A stretch of 64,000 nucleotides of DNA from Nemania diffusa (taxonomy: Eukaryota > Ascomycota > Sordariomycetes > Xylariales > Xylariaceae): contig JBBPUQ010000005.1 in assembly GCA_038501195.1 (NCBI GenBank), positions 2,170,001-2,234,000 on the forward strand. The letters run 5' to 3'. Below are positions 31,801-43,245 of the stretch, piece after piece. How positions within the stretch are numbered: position 1 is the stretch's first letter; the number at the start of each line of letters is the position of its first letter. The position numbers and the translations under genes were made by a program. Under the pieces are notes generated by a model. The model was given only the letters and a program-made list of their open reading frames with translations, had not been told where the DNA came from and made no database searches.

Positions 31801-32778
31801 TATATTAATAAAACAATCGAAATATTATATAATAATACTACTGCAATTATAGTATAAATAATATACTTATATAAATTTATATTTTTATTAATAATATAGA
31901 TTTATTTTTAAAAGTTTTAATTAAAAAATATATTAATTAAATTTTTTAGTTTTAATAAAAATATATATACTATTTAATTAAATTATACTTATATTATTTA
32001 AAACGTTTTTAAGTTTTTAAAATTATTAGCAATTAAAAATAATATTTTTAAAAATATTAAAACAATATTTATTAATATAATATATTATAACTACTGCAAA
32101 ATATATTTATTAATAAATTAAAATAAACTTATATAATATAAAAAAATTTTAAGTTTTTTAAAAAATTAATTATTAAAGTTAATACTGCTAAAAATATAAA
32201 AATAATATTTGTTAATATAAAATATTATTATTACTATTTAATATATTTATTAGCAAGTTAAAATATATTTATATAATATAAAATTAACTAAAATAGCTAA
32301 AAATATTTGCAGTTAAAATTAATACTACTAAAAATATAAAAATAATATTTGTTAATATAAAATATAGTTATAACTAGCAAATATATTTATTAGCAAATTA
32401 AAAACTATTTATATAATTTAAAATAAACTAAAATATTTAAAAATATTTATAATTGTTTTTAATATTATTAAAAATATAAAAATAAGATTTATTTATATAA
32501 AATTATATAATAACTACAGCAATTATAACAAATAAAATAAAATTAATAAAAAAATAAAATATATAAACTATATAAAACTAGCATATTTATAAATTATATA
32601 TAACAAATTTAATTTAAAAAAACTATATTTAATTTATATAGCTATTTTAAAATATAATTAAATTAACTATATATATGTTAATTTGTATAAAAGTTTAAAT
32701 AAATTATTACTAGATTAAAAAAATGATTATAAAAAGTTAAATTGCAAGTTTGATTTAAAAAAAAAAGTAGAAAAAAAA
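28860..32778. other. Intermediate-GC zone of the AT block
   Basis: G+C rises visibly here (words such as gctacgaac, gctgcttg, acaagcggagctatagctgc). T-rich stretches (28.86-29.8 and 30.45-31.1 kb) alternate with A-rich ones (29.94-30.4 and 31.3-31.5 kb). No intact reading frame is seen. It is probably a different repeat that has suffered fewer mutations, or in which one strand was mutated more than the other. Confidence 0.55.
31791..32530 (+). repeat. Tandem repeat with 140-bp register (about 5 units)
   Basis: A landmark (attaatataa, then gttaatataa, gttaatataa and atttatataa) recurs at 32071, 32211, 32351 and 32491, exactly 140 bp apart. A related word sits at 31931 and a looser unit before it. 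Each unit carries, in order, an acta-gcaaa-type segment, tatatttatta, attaaaa..tatttatata, and aaaaatataaaaataatatt. Units differ by substitutions but hardly by indels, as expected for RIP acting on a satellite-like array. Confidence 0.75.
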
Positions 32779-32785
32779 GGTGGGC
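32775..32785. other. Compartment boundary
   Basis: Sequence passes from aaaaaaaagg directly to tgggcccagtagtgtcagcg. On the left virtually every base is A or T; on the right G+C is about half. No terminal repeat or target-site duplication is seen at the junction. Confidence 0.85.
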
Positions 32786-35700
32786 CCAGTAGTGTCAGCG
32801 TAGTTACCAAATTGAATTATGAGACAGTAAGCCCTGTGGGCGACCGTAGTGGTCATCGAAGTATGTAGCCGATTACATGAGGCTCCCTCATTCTTGCTCA
32901 TGCATTTCAGTAGGTACGATAAAACATAGGTTAGATGGCTCGACTCCCTGTTCGATAATATAAATCTTAGGTGGAGTTGCTAAATTATTGATACCTCGTT
33001 CACGGTGGTATGCCGACCTTCTATTGCTTGCCTACTGCATATGTGCGTACCTACTAGATAGAAGTTTCATTCGACATTTCATGACAATGCTGAGGTTTGT
33101 CTTATGTAACCCAGTTAGCCCCTCTTTAGGCTAGATCAAGTGCGGCATGCACAAAATGGCCTATTCAGACGAAGGTACACCGCGTCTGCTTGCAGGCAAG
33201 ATGCATGTTAAGGAGCCACGGAATCTTGCATACGCGGACGCAAGTGCTGCAGATGCCGCATTTTCTACTGCAGTACTGCAGTATCATTGTTGTTATCGAT
33301 TGTTAGTATGCATTAGGTACTATATAGGTATAGTGAGTGCCTATAGCCTACCTAATACACTAGAATCATCTTAAAGGCCCCACATATTTCTGCATTTCTT
33401 CTATCAAGTAGGTACTCTATAATAGCTACCTACTTATATGCAGGTAGTTTATGTATTTAATCTCTTTATTTTACTGGATAATAAGTTTACTTAAAATTGT
33501 AGTACTGCGTATTGAACAGAATATATATACATATATATATCAATTAAGGAATTTCCAAGTAGAATTGGATTGTGTAGGTACTCTGAACCGGTTATTTTAT
33601 ATTACGTAAAGACAATTGAGTTTCACCTCAACAGGAAACAAAACACCTTAATCTTACATTGTAACCTGTTTAATTATTGCGTGGTGAGCATATCTTTCTC
33701 CCCGAATCATTATTATGAAGTTATAACTGACTCTATATACAGCAGATAGGCTGTATCTGAAACAGGAGATCCTTCATAGACTGGTTCCTGGAAAACCTGG
33801 CCCCCAACGTACAGGTCACATTGCATCTCACGACAGGATGACGCCAGGATGAATGTGTAACTTGCGTGCTTCCACCACTGCACATACTACTCACATACCT
33901 AGTCCCTGTTACCAGTTGTGCTAAATTGGCGGAAACTATACTTTGTCTACATGGTGTGTTGGCATCGAAGATCAAAGACCTGTTAATAATAAGCGCACTT
34001 GAAACCTAGTATAGATTCGAGTAGATACGTTTTTTACGAGGGTTGTTTATTACCACATCCTGAGTTCTTTTACTTACATTTGAGCAGCTATTATGTGCTT
34101 TATCCTAGGTATGCTGCCAATTGCTGAGTCGATACAAGAAAACTGTGTTGCTTGCGTTGCAAGTTATAATCGTACTGCGGTGGTGTATTTATATAGGATG
34201 TAATGAAGTGTCTACAGAGTACCTACACGTCTACTGCCAGTACCCCGGCACCTATTTACTATGTAAATACCTATACCACTATAGAATACAGTGCGTCTGG
34301 CTAACAATATGCATACATGCATACATGTGCACATCAGCCTGGGCCCTGACTTATCGCATGCATTGGTTGCCGCTTTCTGGGCGCCTGCCGCCTGCTACTT
34401 GTAGTTGCAGCTCTGACGAACACTAAAGTAGAGACGGCTTCCTGATTGCTTCTGAAGACCACTGGCAGATTTTACACTCTCAATCTGATAGAGATAGATG
34501 CGTATGCAACTCGTTAACAGATGTCATCGGATTGCCGACCTCTAGCAGGTTAAATTGTTTGATAGTGCGTAGTCAGCTGCCGCACAGGGTCCTAGGATAT
34601 AACTATGCGCAGATTAGATAGAGAGAAGACGAGTTTATGGATACTAGATGGAGTATACCTATGTACATACTAACTAGGTATGTAGCCTGGGCTAAACTAA
34701 TACTGAACTGGAGGATCAAGTGGATCCCGGGTGCTTGCGATGCTGAATTGCTTCTACAAGTACTTACGCATATGTACTTAGTCGGATCTATGACCAGGGT
34801 CGTGAGAATTACACCAACAAACAACTCTTCGCCAACACCACGCTAGAGTCGTCCTGAAAGAGGGGAAGATGTGAGCCAAGAACCCCAACAACCGCCCAGT
34901 GGAGCAACAAGAGGAGACAGTAGGTAGTCTTCTTTACAAATGAAGTTAATGAAGGTACCACAAAATACATTGTATATACACTACCGTGTTCCAGTGCTCA
35001 AGAGCACAGCTAATATTTTTTATACCTATTATTTTATAACCCGGTGCATCATCGTCAAGAAACCTTGCCACGAGTAAGAGACAAGTGAATAACGTGATTG
35101 CTGAAGAATTATTTCAACTAAGCACACCAGGGCTGGCTCACTGATTCTCGCACTCCATCGATTGGCGTGATATGAGCGAACATCGGCGTGGCTAGTAATT
35201 AGAAGAAAAGCCATCCACTTACTAAGAGGAATAAATAAGAGTGTACAAGTATGTATGCATACAGAATAGAAGCCATCGAGTCTTGCTTGCCCCGGCTAGG
35301 TGTTAAAGCACGCTCTAGCCAGCCAGCCATCTTATTTGGCTAGGGCAGGATATTTTGACACGTCCAAGCCTCCAAACCTACTAATATAGACTATGCGTAT
35401 AGAGTATAGAATGTACTATTCTCTACAGCATGCAGCGTATCCCCACCCGCTACATTGTTAACGTGCACCAGCTTGTCGTCTCAGCCGCCTTGTCTTGTCT
35501 ATGACTAGGGACAACATCTATGCGAGCTTCATGATTGTACTTCGTTCGGCCTCTTGTGGTGCCGGTACATGTTTTAGCGTTTATCAAATCAACCGCCTTC
35601 GGGGAAAAAAACCCCAGCTAGCTCGGTTTTGTCTTCAAAGCCTGTTCTCGAGTACGCCAACGTGCTAATTACGGCATTTGCGGTGACATTGTTGAAAACG

Positions 35701-38700
35701 CCACTTAAGCCACCACTGTCTCAGACACTCAGCGCGGATATGTGAATGAACATATTGTCCTTGTGCCACGCCAGAACAGCGTGGCACTTTAGCAACAGGA
35801 TAAGGGGTCACCCATTTTCTGTTGTTGACTTTTCATTCGCCGCAACCAGCGCCTTCTGGAGCTGTGGTGGAAATGATCGTTGCCTATTACCTCCTAGCTC
35901 ATCCACAGAGCGACGCTTGTATGTGTACACTACGTGCTTCCGGTGGCATATATTACCATCTACCGGCTCTGATGTAAGCACAGACTTGGTTATGGCGGGA
36001 TCGGACCATTGGGAGAATGCTGCGGATTTTTCTATAGAATTCATATCGATGGACTTGCCCACCCAGATTTCGACAGAACAAACACCAGAGCATTCCCGAG
36101 CTGACTACCGCGCCTATAAAGAAGGCTGAATTGCGGAAATGTAAACTACCTACTTGGACTTGGTATCATCGCAGAGGGAGGAAGGAAGCCTTTATATTGT
36201 AGAGACATGCCTACTAACGTCTGCTATGTGGCCCGCGTATCCTTAGCGAGCTAGTTTAGAAAGAATCCGTAGGGCGAGTAGGCGGTTGTCAAGCATGTAT
36301 TTAGATCTCCAAGAATGTCCAGTAGGCGCTTGAATATAATCTACCTACAACGTGAACGGCATGACAATAACTACAATTGAGACATTACAAATTTCTTGAA
36401 GGGTTAGTCTCGGTAGTCGAACCCTTTTAATATTCGCTGCTTCCCTTTTGCATTGCTCTCCGTCTGCTCTATCCTGTCTACTCTACTCTCTTCTCTTTTA
36501 CTGCCTGCGTAGGTTTTCATAGCTCATTCGCGGGCCGAACGAAATATCCCTTCCCCTCCATCCTGCTAGGGATCGCGATGTAAGAGCCCCTAGGCACGGA
36601 ATTAGTCAGTTAAGGGCCTAGTTTGTTTGGTTAGGTACTTAAAGAAAAAAAAGCCAGGTCTTGAAGAAGAGCAAGAAGAGCAGAAGAGCAGTATACTTAG
36701 GTAGGTGAATTACCATTCGTACTGTGCACCTTCCATCAATCGTAAACAGCAACTTACATAGAACTGACCGACCGGCCGACCGAGAATAGGTAACTACATA
36801 GATACCTCCCTACAAACAGCACGTACCCTGGTCGGCTATAATGTAGGTATGTACAAGAATCCACAAGGCCACACGGGCTGCGGCCCTCTTCCTTTCCAAT
36901 CTCCACCCTCCAGATACCAATACAGTAATCATCTCTTGCCCTACCTATACGGTTAGAGAGCTAGATACGTGTACCTCTGAAGAACTAGGATGTACGTAGG
37001 CAAGCCACAAGTCGCTTAATTTTGTATGGATGGCCCCCGATAATGGCCAACTCTACGCAGTAGTACGGTTCTGTCCACATCGTACTGACCGCATCAGCAC
37101 TTACAGTAAAGTAGGTAGCCAGCAGGACAGACAGGCATACCTAGCTCAGGGTATAGAGAAAAAAAGCAGCGCGGGCTTAGAATTTGTGTCGATTGCCCCT
37201 GTAAATCTGGTCGCTATTCCATTGAACTAACTAACTCGGTATTAGGTCACTATTCATACCTCTACTATGCTGGCTACCTCGCAGTAGGTAGGTGAGTTCT
37301 TGAGTTCTCTGCCGAATCAAGAGAAGCCCTAAGAGATCTTTGCTGTACCTGGGTACTAGTGTCGGGAATATGCGCGACTGGGCATCAAATCTTATCCTAT
37401 ATCGTATCGGTTATCACACGCCTACCATTCCCGCCACATTCAATCGGGAAGCTAAAAGGATACCAACCCATATTGAACGGCGAACCTTTCCAACCCAGTT
37501 TGCCGTGGTCTAGACGGCTCTCAGGTCTCGAGAGTACCAGACTATGATAGTGAGCGGCGCCTTAAACGGGCAAATATTACGGCTATCTTGCAACATGCTC
37601 TCACCCAAATCGCGACACCTGAGGAGTGACGAGTCCACGGACCGTAACGGCTGGCTTGGCCCTCAATGTCCCAATCACATACATATGTAGTTGGTTGGGT
37701 GCCCTTTCACAGCATATCGATAATGCACGGTATGTATTCTAGGAATATCAGCATATGGATATTACTTACCTATTCCTACCTATCGTTACTTTTTATTTAT
37801 TTTCAATCTTTTTTGAAAATAGAATAAATAAACATAACCCGAAAACAAGACGTCGATCCCGTCATCGAATGATCAAGGATATTGTTGCACACTATACGAT
37901 ATCAGTATAGAGGCACACCCCTAAAAATGCCCCTGTAAGCACCCCTGAATTTTACGCTGCCGCTAACGAGCCACACTGGATCTGATTGATTGCGCTACAG
38001 TCAAATGTACAACAACTCTGAGCCCGCTGAGGGACGAGGACCGACAAAACCCTGCCACTTAGACCTACCTTGTCTATTCTGTACTTAAGTGGACATTCTG
38101 CTAGCCTCAACCGACAGGGCTCTTGGAGAGGGAGGCCATTAGCAATACTTGTGGTACCTTGAGTACCTCTACCTTCCAGGGTCGCTAGCCTAATCTACCT
38201 AAGGTATCTCACCACGCTCCACCTATTCACTCGATACTGTGCGTACATGTGTATCTACTGTATTGCGGTACCGCGAAGTACTGGAAAGTAGGGATCCTAA
38301 CTATTGTCCGTCGTCAAACCCACTCCTTTCACCAATCCATCAAATCCCACCCATGCTTTCTTTCTCTCCGCTTCCACGCTGCCCCGGCTTGCTCGACCAT
38401 AGCAAACCCCAGCAGAAACACTAACATGAGAGTACATACAGTACCTACAGTAGAGGGGAAGAGGGATGCGGGCTGGGTGGGATGAGCTCGCGGGTCCCCT
38501 ATACGCTCATTGTCGCTAGCAGTAGATGCCCGCCAACCGAGGAGGTATTGTGTGCAGCATGAACAGAGATAGCTGCCGTTGGTATGTAAATACATACTAA
38601 AATACTAGCCGACCTACCTACAGAGTATGTCGGTAGGGCCTGGCCTGGTAGTGTGGTAGGTTCCCAGGTAGCGAGCGAGTGATGACAGAGGTGGTGTTAG

Positions 38701-39207
38701 TACAGTACGGTACAACCCTTTTGTCTGTTCTGGGCGCTCCAGCTATTGCACTTATCTCCCTAAAAGGCAAAAGTTCCTTCCTCCTATACCGGGCTGAGTA
38801 CAGCAGTACAGAATACTTGCGGGCTATACCTTGTTGCGCCCGCACTACAGGTACTTCGCTTTCTCATACTGCTGTACCTACAACCAGCCTACCCTATATA
38901 CAGCTATACCAGAGGTACCTAAAGAATACACCCTTTCCTATCCTATCCTATCACCTTCTCAGTTAGCCAACCGATCTGTTCGCTCCTCTCTCTTATCCAC
39001 CTCAACCTCCTCCTTCTCTTCTCCTCCTCTTCTTCTTCAGACTTCCTCACCACCGAGCCGGAGAGACTTTCTTCGTTTTGTCTTTCTCAGACTTCCTCTC
39101 TTTCTCTCCCTCTCTCCCTCTCTTCCTCCGCCTCTCTTCCCTGACCCAGCCTCCCCAGTTTTCTAGGTTGACGGTTGTTAAGATTTAGACCCAAAGGGTT
39201 AGTAATA
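32779..39207. other. Gene-poor intergenic DNA between the AT block and stuA
   Basis: About 6.4 kb with only short overlapping open frames on both strands and no recognisable protein. It is rich in TACCTA/TAGGTA words (for example near 33408-33446, 36702-36710, 37284-37292 and 38610-38640). A small hairpin (TATTTTCAA / TTGAAAATA, six-base loop) lies at 37798-37821. Pyrimidine-rich sequence at about 38981-39150, with long CTCCTCTTCTTC-like runs, is typical of a fungal core promoter or transcription start region and probably belongs to stuA. Confidence 0.5.
38981..39150 (+). promoter_or_regulatory. CT-rich tract, putative stuA promoter/transcription start region
   Basis: Long pyrimidine runs on the coding strand lie just upstream of the ATG-poor leader. 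Filamentous ascomycete genes often have CT-rich tracts close to the transcription start. No TATA box is evident nearby. Assignment to stuA is by position. Confidence 0.4.
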
Positions 39208-39267
39208 ATGCGTAACTCTCCTACCTACATCTGCCAAGGCGCGAAACTTTCCTCAACCTCAACTTAA
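39208..39267 (+). promoter_or_regulatory. stuA leader uORF 1 (19 codons)
   Basis: ATG at 39208, stop TAA at 39265-39267. It is the last ATG in any frame for the next 851 bp. Regulation of stuA by leader mini-ORFs is known for the Aspergillus nidulans gene; that this uORF acts in the same way is inference. Confidence 0.4.
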
Positions 39268-40061
39268 CAGCTTGCTTTTACCTGCATTTTCACCTGCATT
39301 ACGACTAGCTAACTCTCTCCGCGTTAGAGTTAACATTTTTCCGGGGTCCACGATCGGTTGAGGGTAGTGAAACGTCTTGCCTTTATTCGTAAGCCCCGAG
39401 TGACTTTCGAGCTATCGGTATTTCAAACGAGCCGACCATAACGACATTGTTACGCAGCCTGTTCAGTTTACGTCTTTCTCTCAAACATAACGGACCGCAC
39501 GTCAGAGGACCCTAATTCCTGGTGAGAGGGGGGGAAATATTGTCGCCCAAGGGGAATCGCACCGTCGTATTAGCAGTCTGCAACCAGCACCAAATACTGC
39601 TGCTTTTCTACATTTCTACGCTCAATTGGAAGAGGTTTTGGTACAGCCCTTACGACCTGTCACGACCCGCCCACGAAGTTGTTGATAAAAGACGCTTTTC
39701 TATTTTGCCTGTCGTCTCGCGTTTGTGATAGCCTCGCTGTCCTCGTCCAACCATCAACGCCTACCCTTTAGCAAGTCATTCTCCTCGACGATTTGATCTC
39801 CAGAAAGTCGCACTGCAACGGAAGCCAATTGACACGCTTCTGTTGAGTGTGGTCTTTCAGCCAATTCTGACACTGATTGTTTGCTTGTACCTCCTAGGGT
39901 ACCCAAGCTGGCTTTAGCCGAGCCTGAGCCTCAACTCCGCAGATTTAGTGGACTTTGGGAAGCCGCAAAGCTGGATCTACCACCGATCTCGTATCCGCCA
40001 ACCCGGGGAACGTCTGATATAGCTCCATACTACGGTACTCTCGCTACCCAACGCCTACCGT

Positions 40062-40163
40062 ATGCAAGTGAGAGGCTGCCTTCACTTCCTTTACCACAGC
40101 CACCGGCGGCGTACTCTCCGAGCGCCTCGTCTCCCCGGGTTAGCTCCATTGCTTCGTCTGTGA
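40062..40163 (+). promoter_or_regulatory. stuA leader uORF 2 (33 codons)
   Basis: ATG at 40062 opens a 33-codon frame ending in TGA at 40161-40163, out of frame with the StuA protein and 140 bp before its ATG. It is the only ATG between 39211 and the inferred start at 40304. It would matter only if transcription starts upstream; if translation begins on a spliced upstream exon, it is simply inside coding sequence. Confidence 0.4.
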
Positions 40164-40303
40164 GCTCGAACGGCGACTCCCAATCGTCTTTCACCTCGGC
40201 TCCCTCATCAAACGGTCCGAAGACCCCCTCGCCAAATATCCCAGCCTCCGCAGCGATTGGTGCAACAGGTCAGGACTTCAGCAGATACAATCAGTACTCA
40301 GCG

Positions 40304-42316
40304 ATGAATCCGCAACCAGACATGTACTACCAACCCCCACACATGTCTGCTGGCCCAGCACCAGCACCACAAACCGTTACCTCGAGTGCTTTGTCTCAGT
40401 ACGGGCATCAGCAGCCGACCCTCTTACAACCAGGACCGCAATATTCCGCTTCCCCCTACCCTTACAGTTACCCTAATGGATTGACTTCACCACAGACAGC
40501 GCCACCCGCAGTTTCAGCTCCTATGGGTCAAGCCAACGTCTTACCGCTGCCAGGAGTTGCCAATCCAGCAGGAATGCAAAATCAGTATCAGGGGTTCGAC
40601 ACGACTGGTCAGATTGCTCCGCCGGGGATGAAACCTCGTGTAACAGCAACACTATGGGAAGATGAAGGAAGTCTATGCTTTCAAGTTGAAGCTCGGGGAA
40701 TATGTGTTGCGCGTCGTGAAGGTACAACGACTCTTGCAAAAATTTCGGCACTCCGAAGCTAACAGTTTCGCAGATAATCATATGATAAATGGCACCAAAC
40801 TATTGAATGTCGCCGGTATGACAAGAGGCAGACGTGACGGTATTTTAAAAAGCGAAAAGATTCGACACGTCGTAAAGATTGGACCCATGCATCTTAAGGG
40901 CGTCTGGTAAGAGAGTGCCTCCAATGAGTCTGACTCAACAATTGCTCACTATTTCATCACAGGATACCCTTTGAGCGAGCTCTCGATTTCGCAAATAAGG
41001 AAAAGATCACTGAATTACTTTACCCACTTTTTGTACACAATATTGGAGCATTATTGTATCACCCGACTAACCAGAATAGAACCAACCAAGTGATGGCTGC
41101 GGCCGAGCGTCGCAAACAAGAAGTTAGCCAGATGCGTAATGGCGGCGCCCCCGGGCCTGGCCCGGGGCCTCCTCCAGGGCCATCCCCTCCGAACGGTGTA
41201 TTGCCATCAATACAGCAACATCACCACCATATGGGTTTGCCCGGCCCACAACCTTTACCCTCACACAGTAGTTCTGGACGGCCATCCCTTGACCGAGCCC
41301 ATACATTCCCTACTCCACCAACTAGTGCTTCAAGTGTAATGGGAGGTATGGGTGCTGCAGATAATTACTGGGGTCAGCAAGGCATGAACGGATCCCAGGG
41401 CGGGAATCCCATGTCCATCGATACAAGTCTTAGCAATGCTGCTCGGTCAATGCCAGCCACGCCAGCCACAACACCACCGGGGAATTCGCTGCATAGCATG
41501 CAATCATATCCTCAAGCTACTCAGCCTTATGATAATTCCCGAGGTGTTTATAATCACACGGCCCAGCACGCGCCGTACCCTTCACAGAATAGCCCACCAG
41601 ACAGGAGTGTCTACGGCCAGCCGAATTCTTATATGAAGAGTGAGATGGGTCCACCTTCAGGGCGACCGGTTGGCGATGGCACAGATGTGAAGCCGCCGAA
41701 TGGTATGATACAACACGGTGATGGTACCTCGCATGCCACTGGGGAAGATGAGGCAGATCATGAAGCGGAATACACTCACGACAGCGGCGCATATGATGCA
41801 AACCGAACCGCATACAACTACAATGCGCCTCCTGTCGCCCCTATGTCAGGAGATCATTCACATTTATCATCAGAGATAGCATCTGGTTCCCCTGGTCATC
41901 AAGCTCATTCTGGTCGCGCCACTCCGCGTACTGCAGCACCACCGCAACCATATTATGGACAATCGACTGGATATAGCACTCCACCCCGTGTACCGCCTTC
42001 GTCTAGCAGCTTGTATAGTGTAATGAGTAACGATCGGGGAGGGCCAAACGGAACTTCAGGATCAGATGTTTATGGCTCACAAGCGGACATAAATCCATCC
42101 CTACAGAATGGCTATGCGCCGCCACCAGTCCTGGCTAGCGTCCCAGGTCCACTAAAACGAGGGCGTGATGATGATGAAACCGATCTTCAGCGACCGCCAA
42201 GCGGTAGTTTGGATATCAAGCGACGGAAGACACTAGTCGATGGGGCGATCCCACCTCCGGGCTACGATACAATGAACAGACCAGCGTCCACTGTAGGTGG
42301 TACGCGAAGACGATAA
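40304..42316 (+). CDS. stuA: APSES transcription factor StuA (Asm-1 orthologue)
   Basis: Nuclear APSES-family DNA-binding regulator. In Aspergillus, Neurospora (asm-1) and Fusarium the family controls conidiophore and fruiting-body development and often virulence and secondary metabolism. Three exons: 40304-40721, 40774-40906, 40963-42316, giving 634 residues, normal for the family. The introns (52 and 56 bp) split the DNA-binding domain after RRE and before IPFERA. The APSES domain spans about residues 109-220, from [19 protein letters not shown] through [20 protein letters not shown] and [10 protein letters not shown] to [14 protein letters not shown]. Gln/Pro-rich flanks follow, with the conserved [15 protein letters not shown] block, and a C-terminal bipartite nuclear signal (KRGR...KRRK, about 581-605). 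Start: first in-frame ATG; the frame is open upstream to 39833 but has no ATG, so a spliced upstream exon could lengthen the protein. Identity is near certain; the N-terminus is not. Confidence 0.95.
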
Positions 42317-43066
42317 TACTATATCTCGCTTTCTATCGACCCTGAATCCCTATTCTATCGATGCCGGCTTTGATTTCAAATCACTTGTAGCTTCTTTGGC
42401 CCTAGTTGCATCACGCCACGAGTGCTGTGGTGAATGGACAAACCAACGACGACGACAGTCAAACCGACCGGCTCCCGCATGTCCACAAGAAAGAACAGAC
42501 TACAACTGAGGTTGCTGTTGATCTTACCGACTACCCCATATTGCGGGCAGAATACTTCAGGCGACCTCCTCTTCTTCCTCCTCTTAGGCCAAGGTTATTA
42601 ACGCTACGTTACGTGATAACGGAGAAAATCACTTGGCCACTACATTCATTCGACCCCTTCACAAAATTTTCTTGTACTGCTGCGCTCTATTGATCATCAA
42701 TATGTTTACATCTACACCAGAAGAAGACACGATGACGAAAATTATGACTTGATTATTATTAAATGCCGTTTATGGGCGTGTACATGCTTCACGAATTGAT
42801 GCGTCGCATGCTGGACATTAATTCTTCGAAATGAGATAATAGTCTCTGCGACGTTAACGCCGAGGTAAACGAGATACTCGACCAACCGAAAAACACCCCC
42901 TATCATGACTTCTTAGGCGGGTAATGTTCATGATCGAAGCAGATTTGTTTTACTTTGTTCATTACATCAACCAGCCTTCCCTCGCATAGAGGGTAGGCTA
43001 AAGCTGTGGCTCACTCTTCCCTTGTTTATGAATGATGAAATGACTTTTTTTTTCCAACAAAATTAG

Positions 43067-43245
43067 GGGACGGTGTCAGCTGGCGTGTGTTGGAAATGTC
43101 TGGTGATGAACTTGATGGTGGATTAAAAGCTTCACTTGCTTTAATACACAGTGAATTAGATCCTGAACTACATACAATTGACCTCACCACCAATGACCAA
43201 TTACAATCTTCCAAACTCCTTGATCAACGTGCCCAGCGAAAATGA
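43067..43245 (+). pseudogene. Orphan exon-like open frame, function unknown
   Basis: After a T-rich tract and an ag acceptor (43065-43066) a frame runs about 59 codons to TGA at 43243. Its composition looks protein-like (SWRVLEMSGDELDGGLKASL, then SELDPELHTIDLTTND), unlike the low-complexity shadows nearby. I find no upstream exon with a start codon and no obvious continuation, and I do not recognise the family. It may be the relic of a lost gene or a last exon whose upstream exons I could not identify. Confidence 0.2.

Larger units (their letters stand above)
1..32778. other. Extreme AT-rich, RIP-type heterochromatin-like block
   Basis: About 32.8 kb of nearly pure A+T with no credible gene on either strand. 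Surviving C is found mostly as ACT and surviving G as AGT, with few CpG or CpA sites. This is what RIP (C-to-T changes in duplicated DNA, CpA favoured, in Pezizomycotina) would leave if taken to near saturation on both strands. Several repeat families can still be recognised as ghosts and are listed separately. Such blocks are typically transposon graveyards, centromeres or subtelomeres; nothing here decides which. Stretches not listed separately (about 1.3-3.6, 8.6-13.0, 13.4-15.2 and 25.5-27.9 kb) hold only further unstructured A+T that I cannot resolve. Confidence 0.85.

Noticed and set aside
1..32778. Mitochondrial DNA or a mitochondrial insertion as the origin of the AT block
   Set aside because: No rRNA, tRNA or respiratory-gene frame is present, composition is more extreme than fungal mtDNA, and the content is nuclear-type repeats. 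A misjoin at 32778 cannot be excluded without reads.
35746..36129. 127-codon plus frame with an 84-codon minus frame inside it (35808-36062, starting MGKSIDMNSIEK)
   Set aside because: Both strands are open over the same stretch, there is no family motif, and no supporting exon structure could be fixed; the minus frame is mildly protein-like but not enough to annotate.
38831..39166. 111-codon frame rich in Ser, Leu and Pro
   Set aside because: It is a translation of the CT-rich promoter tract; composition explains it.
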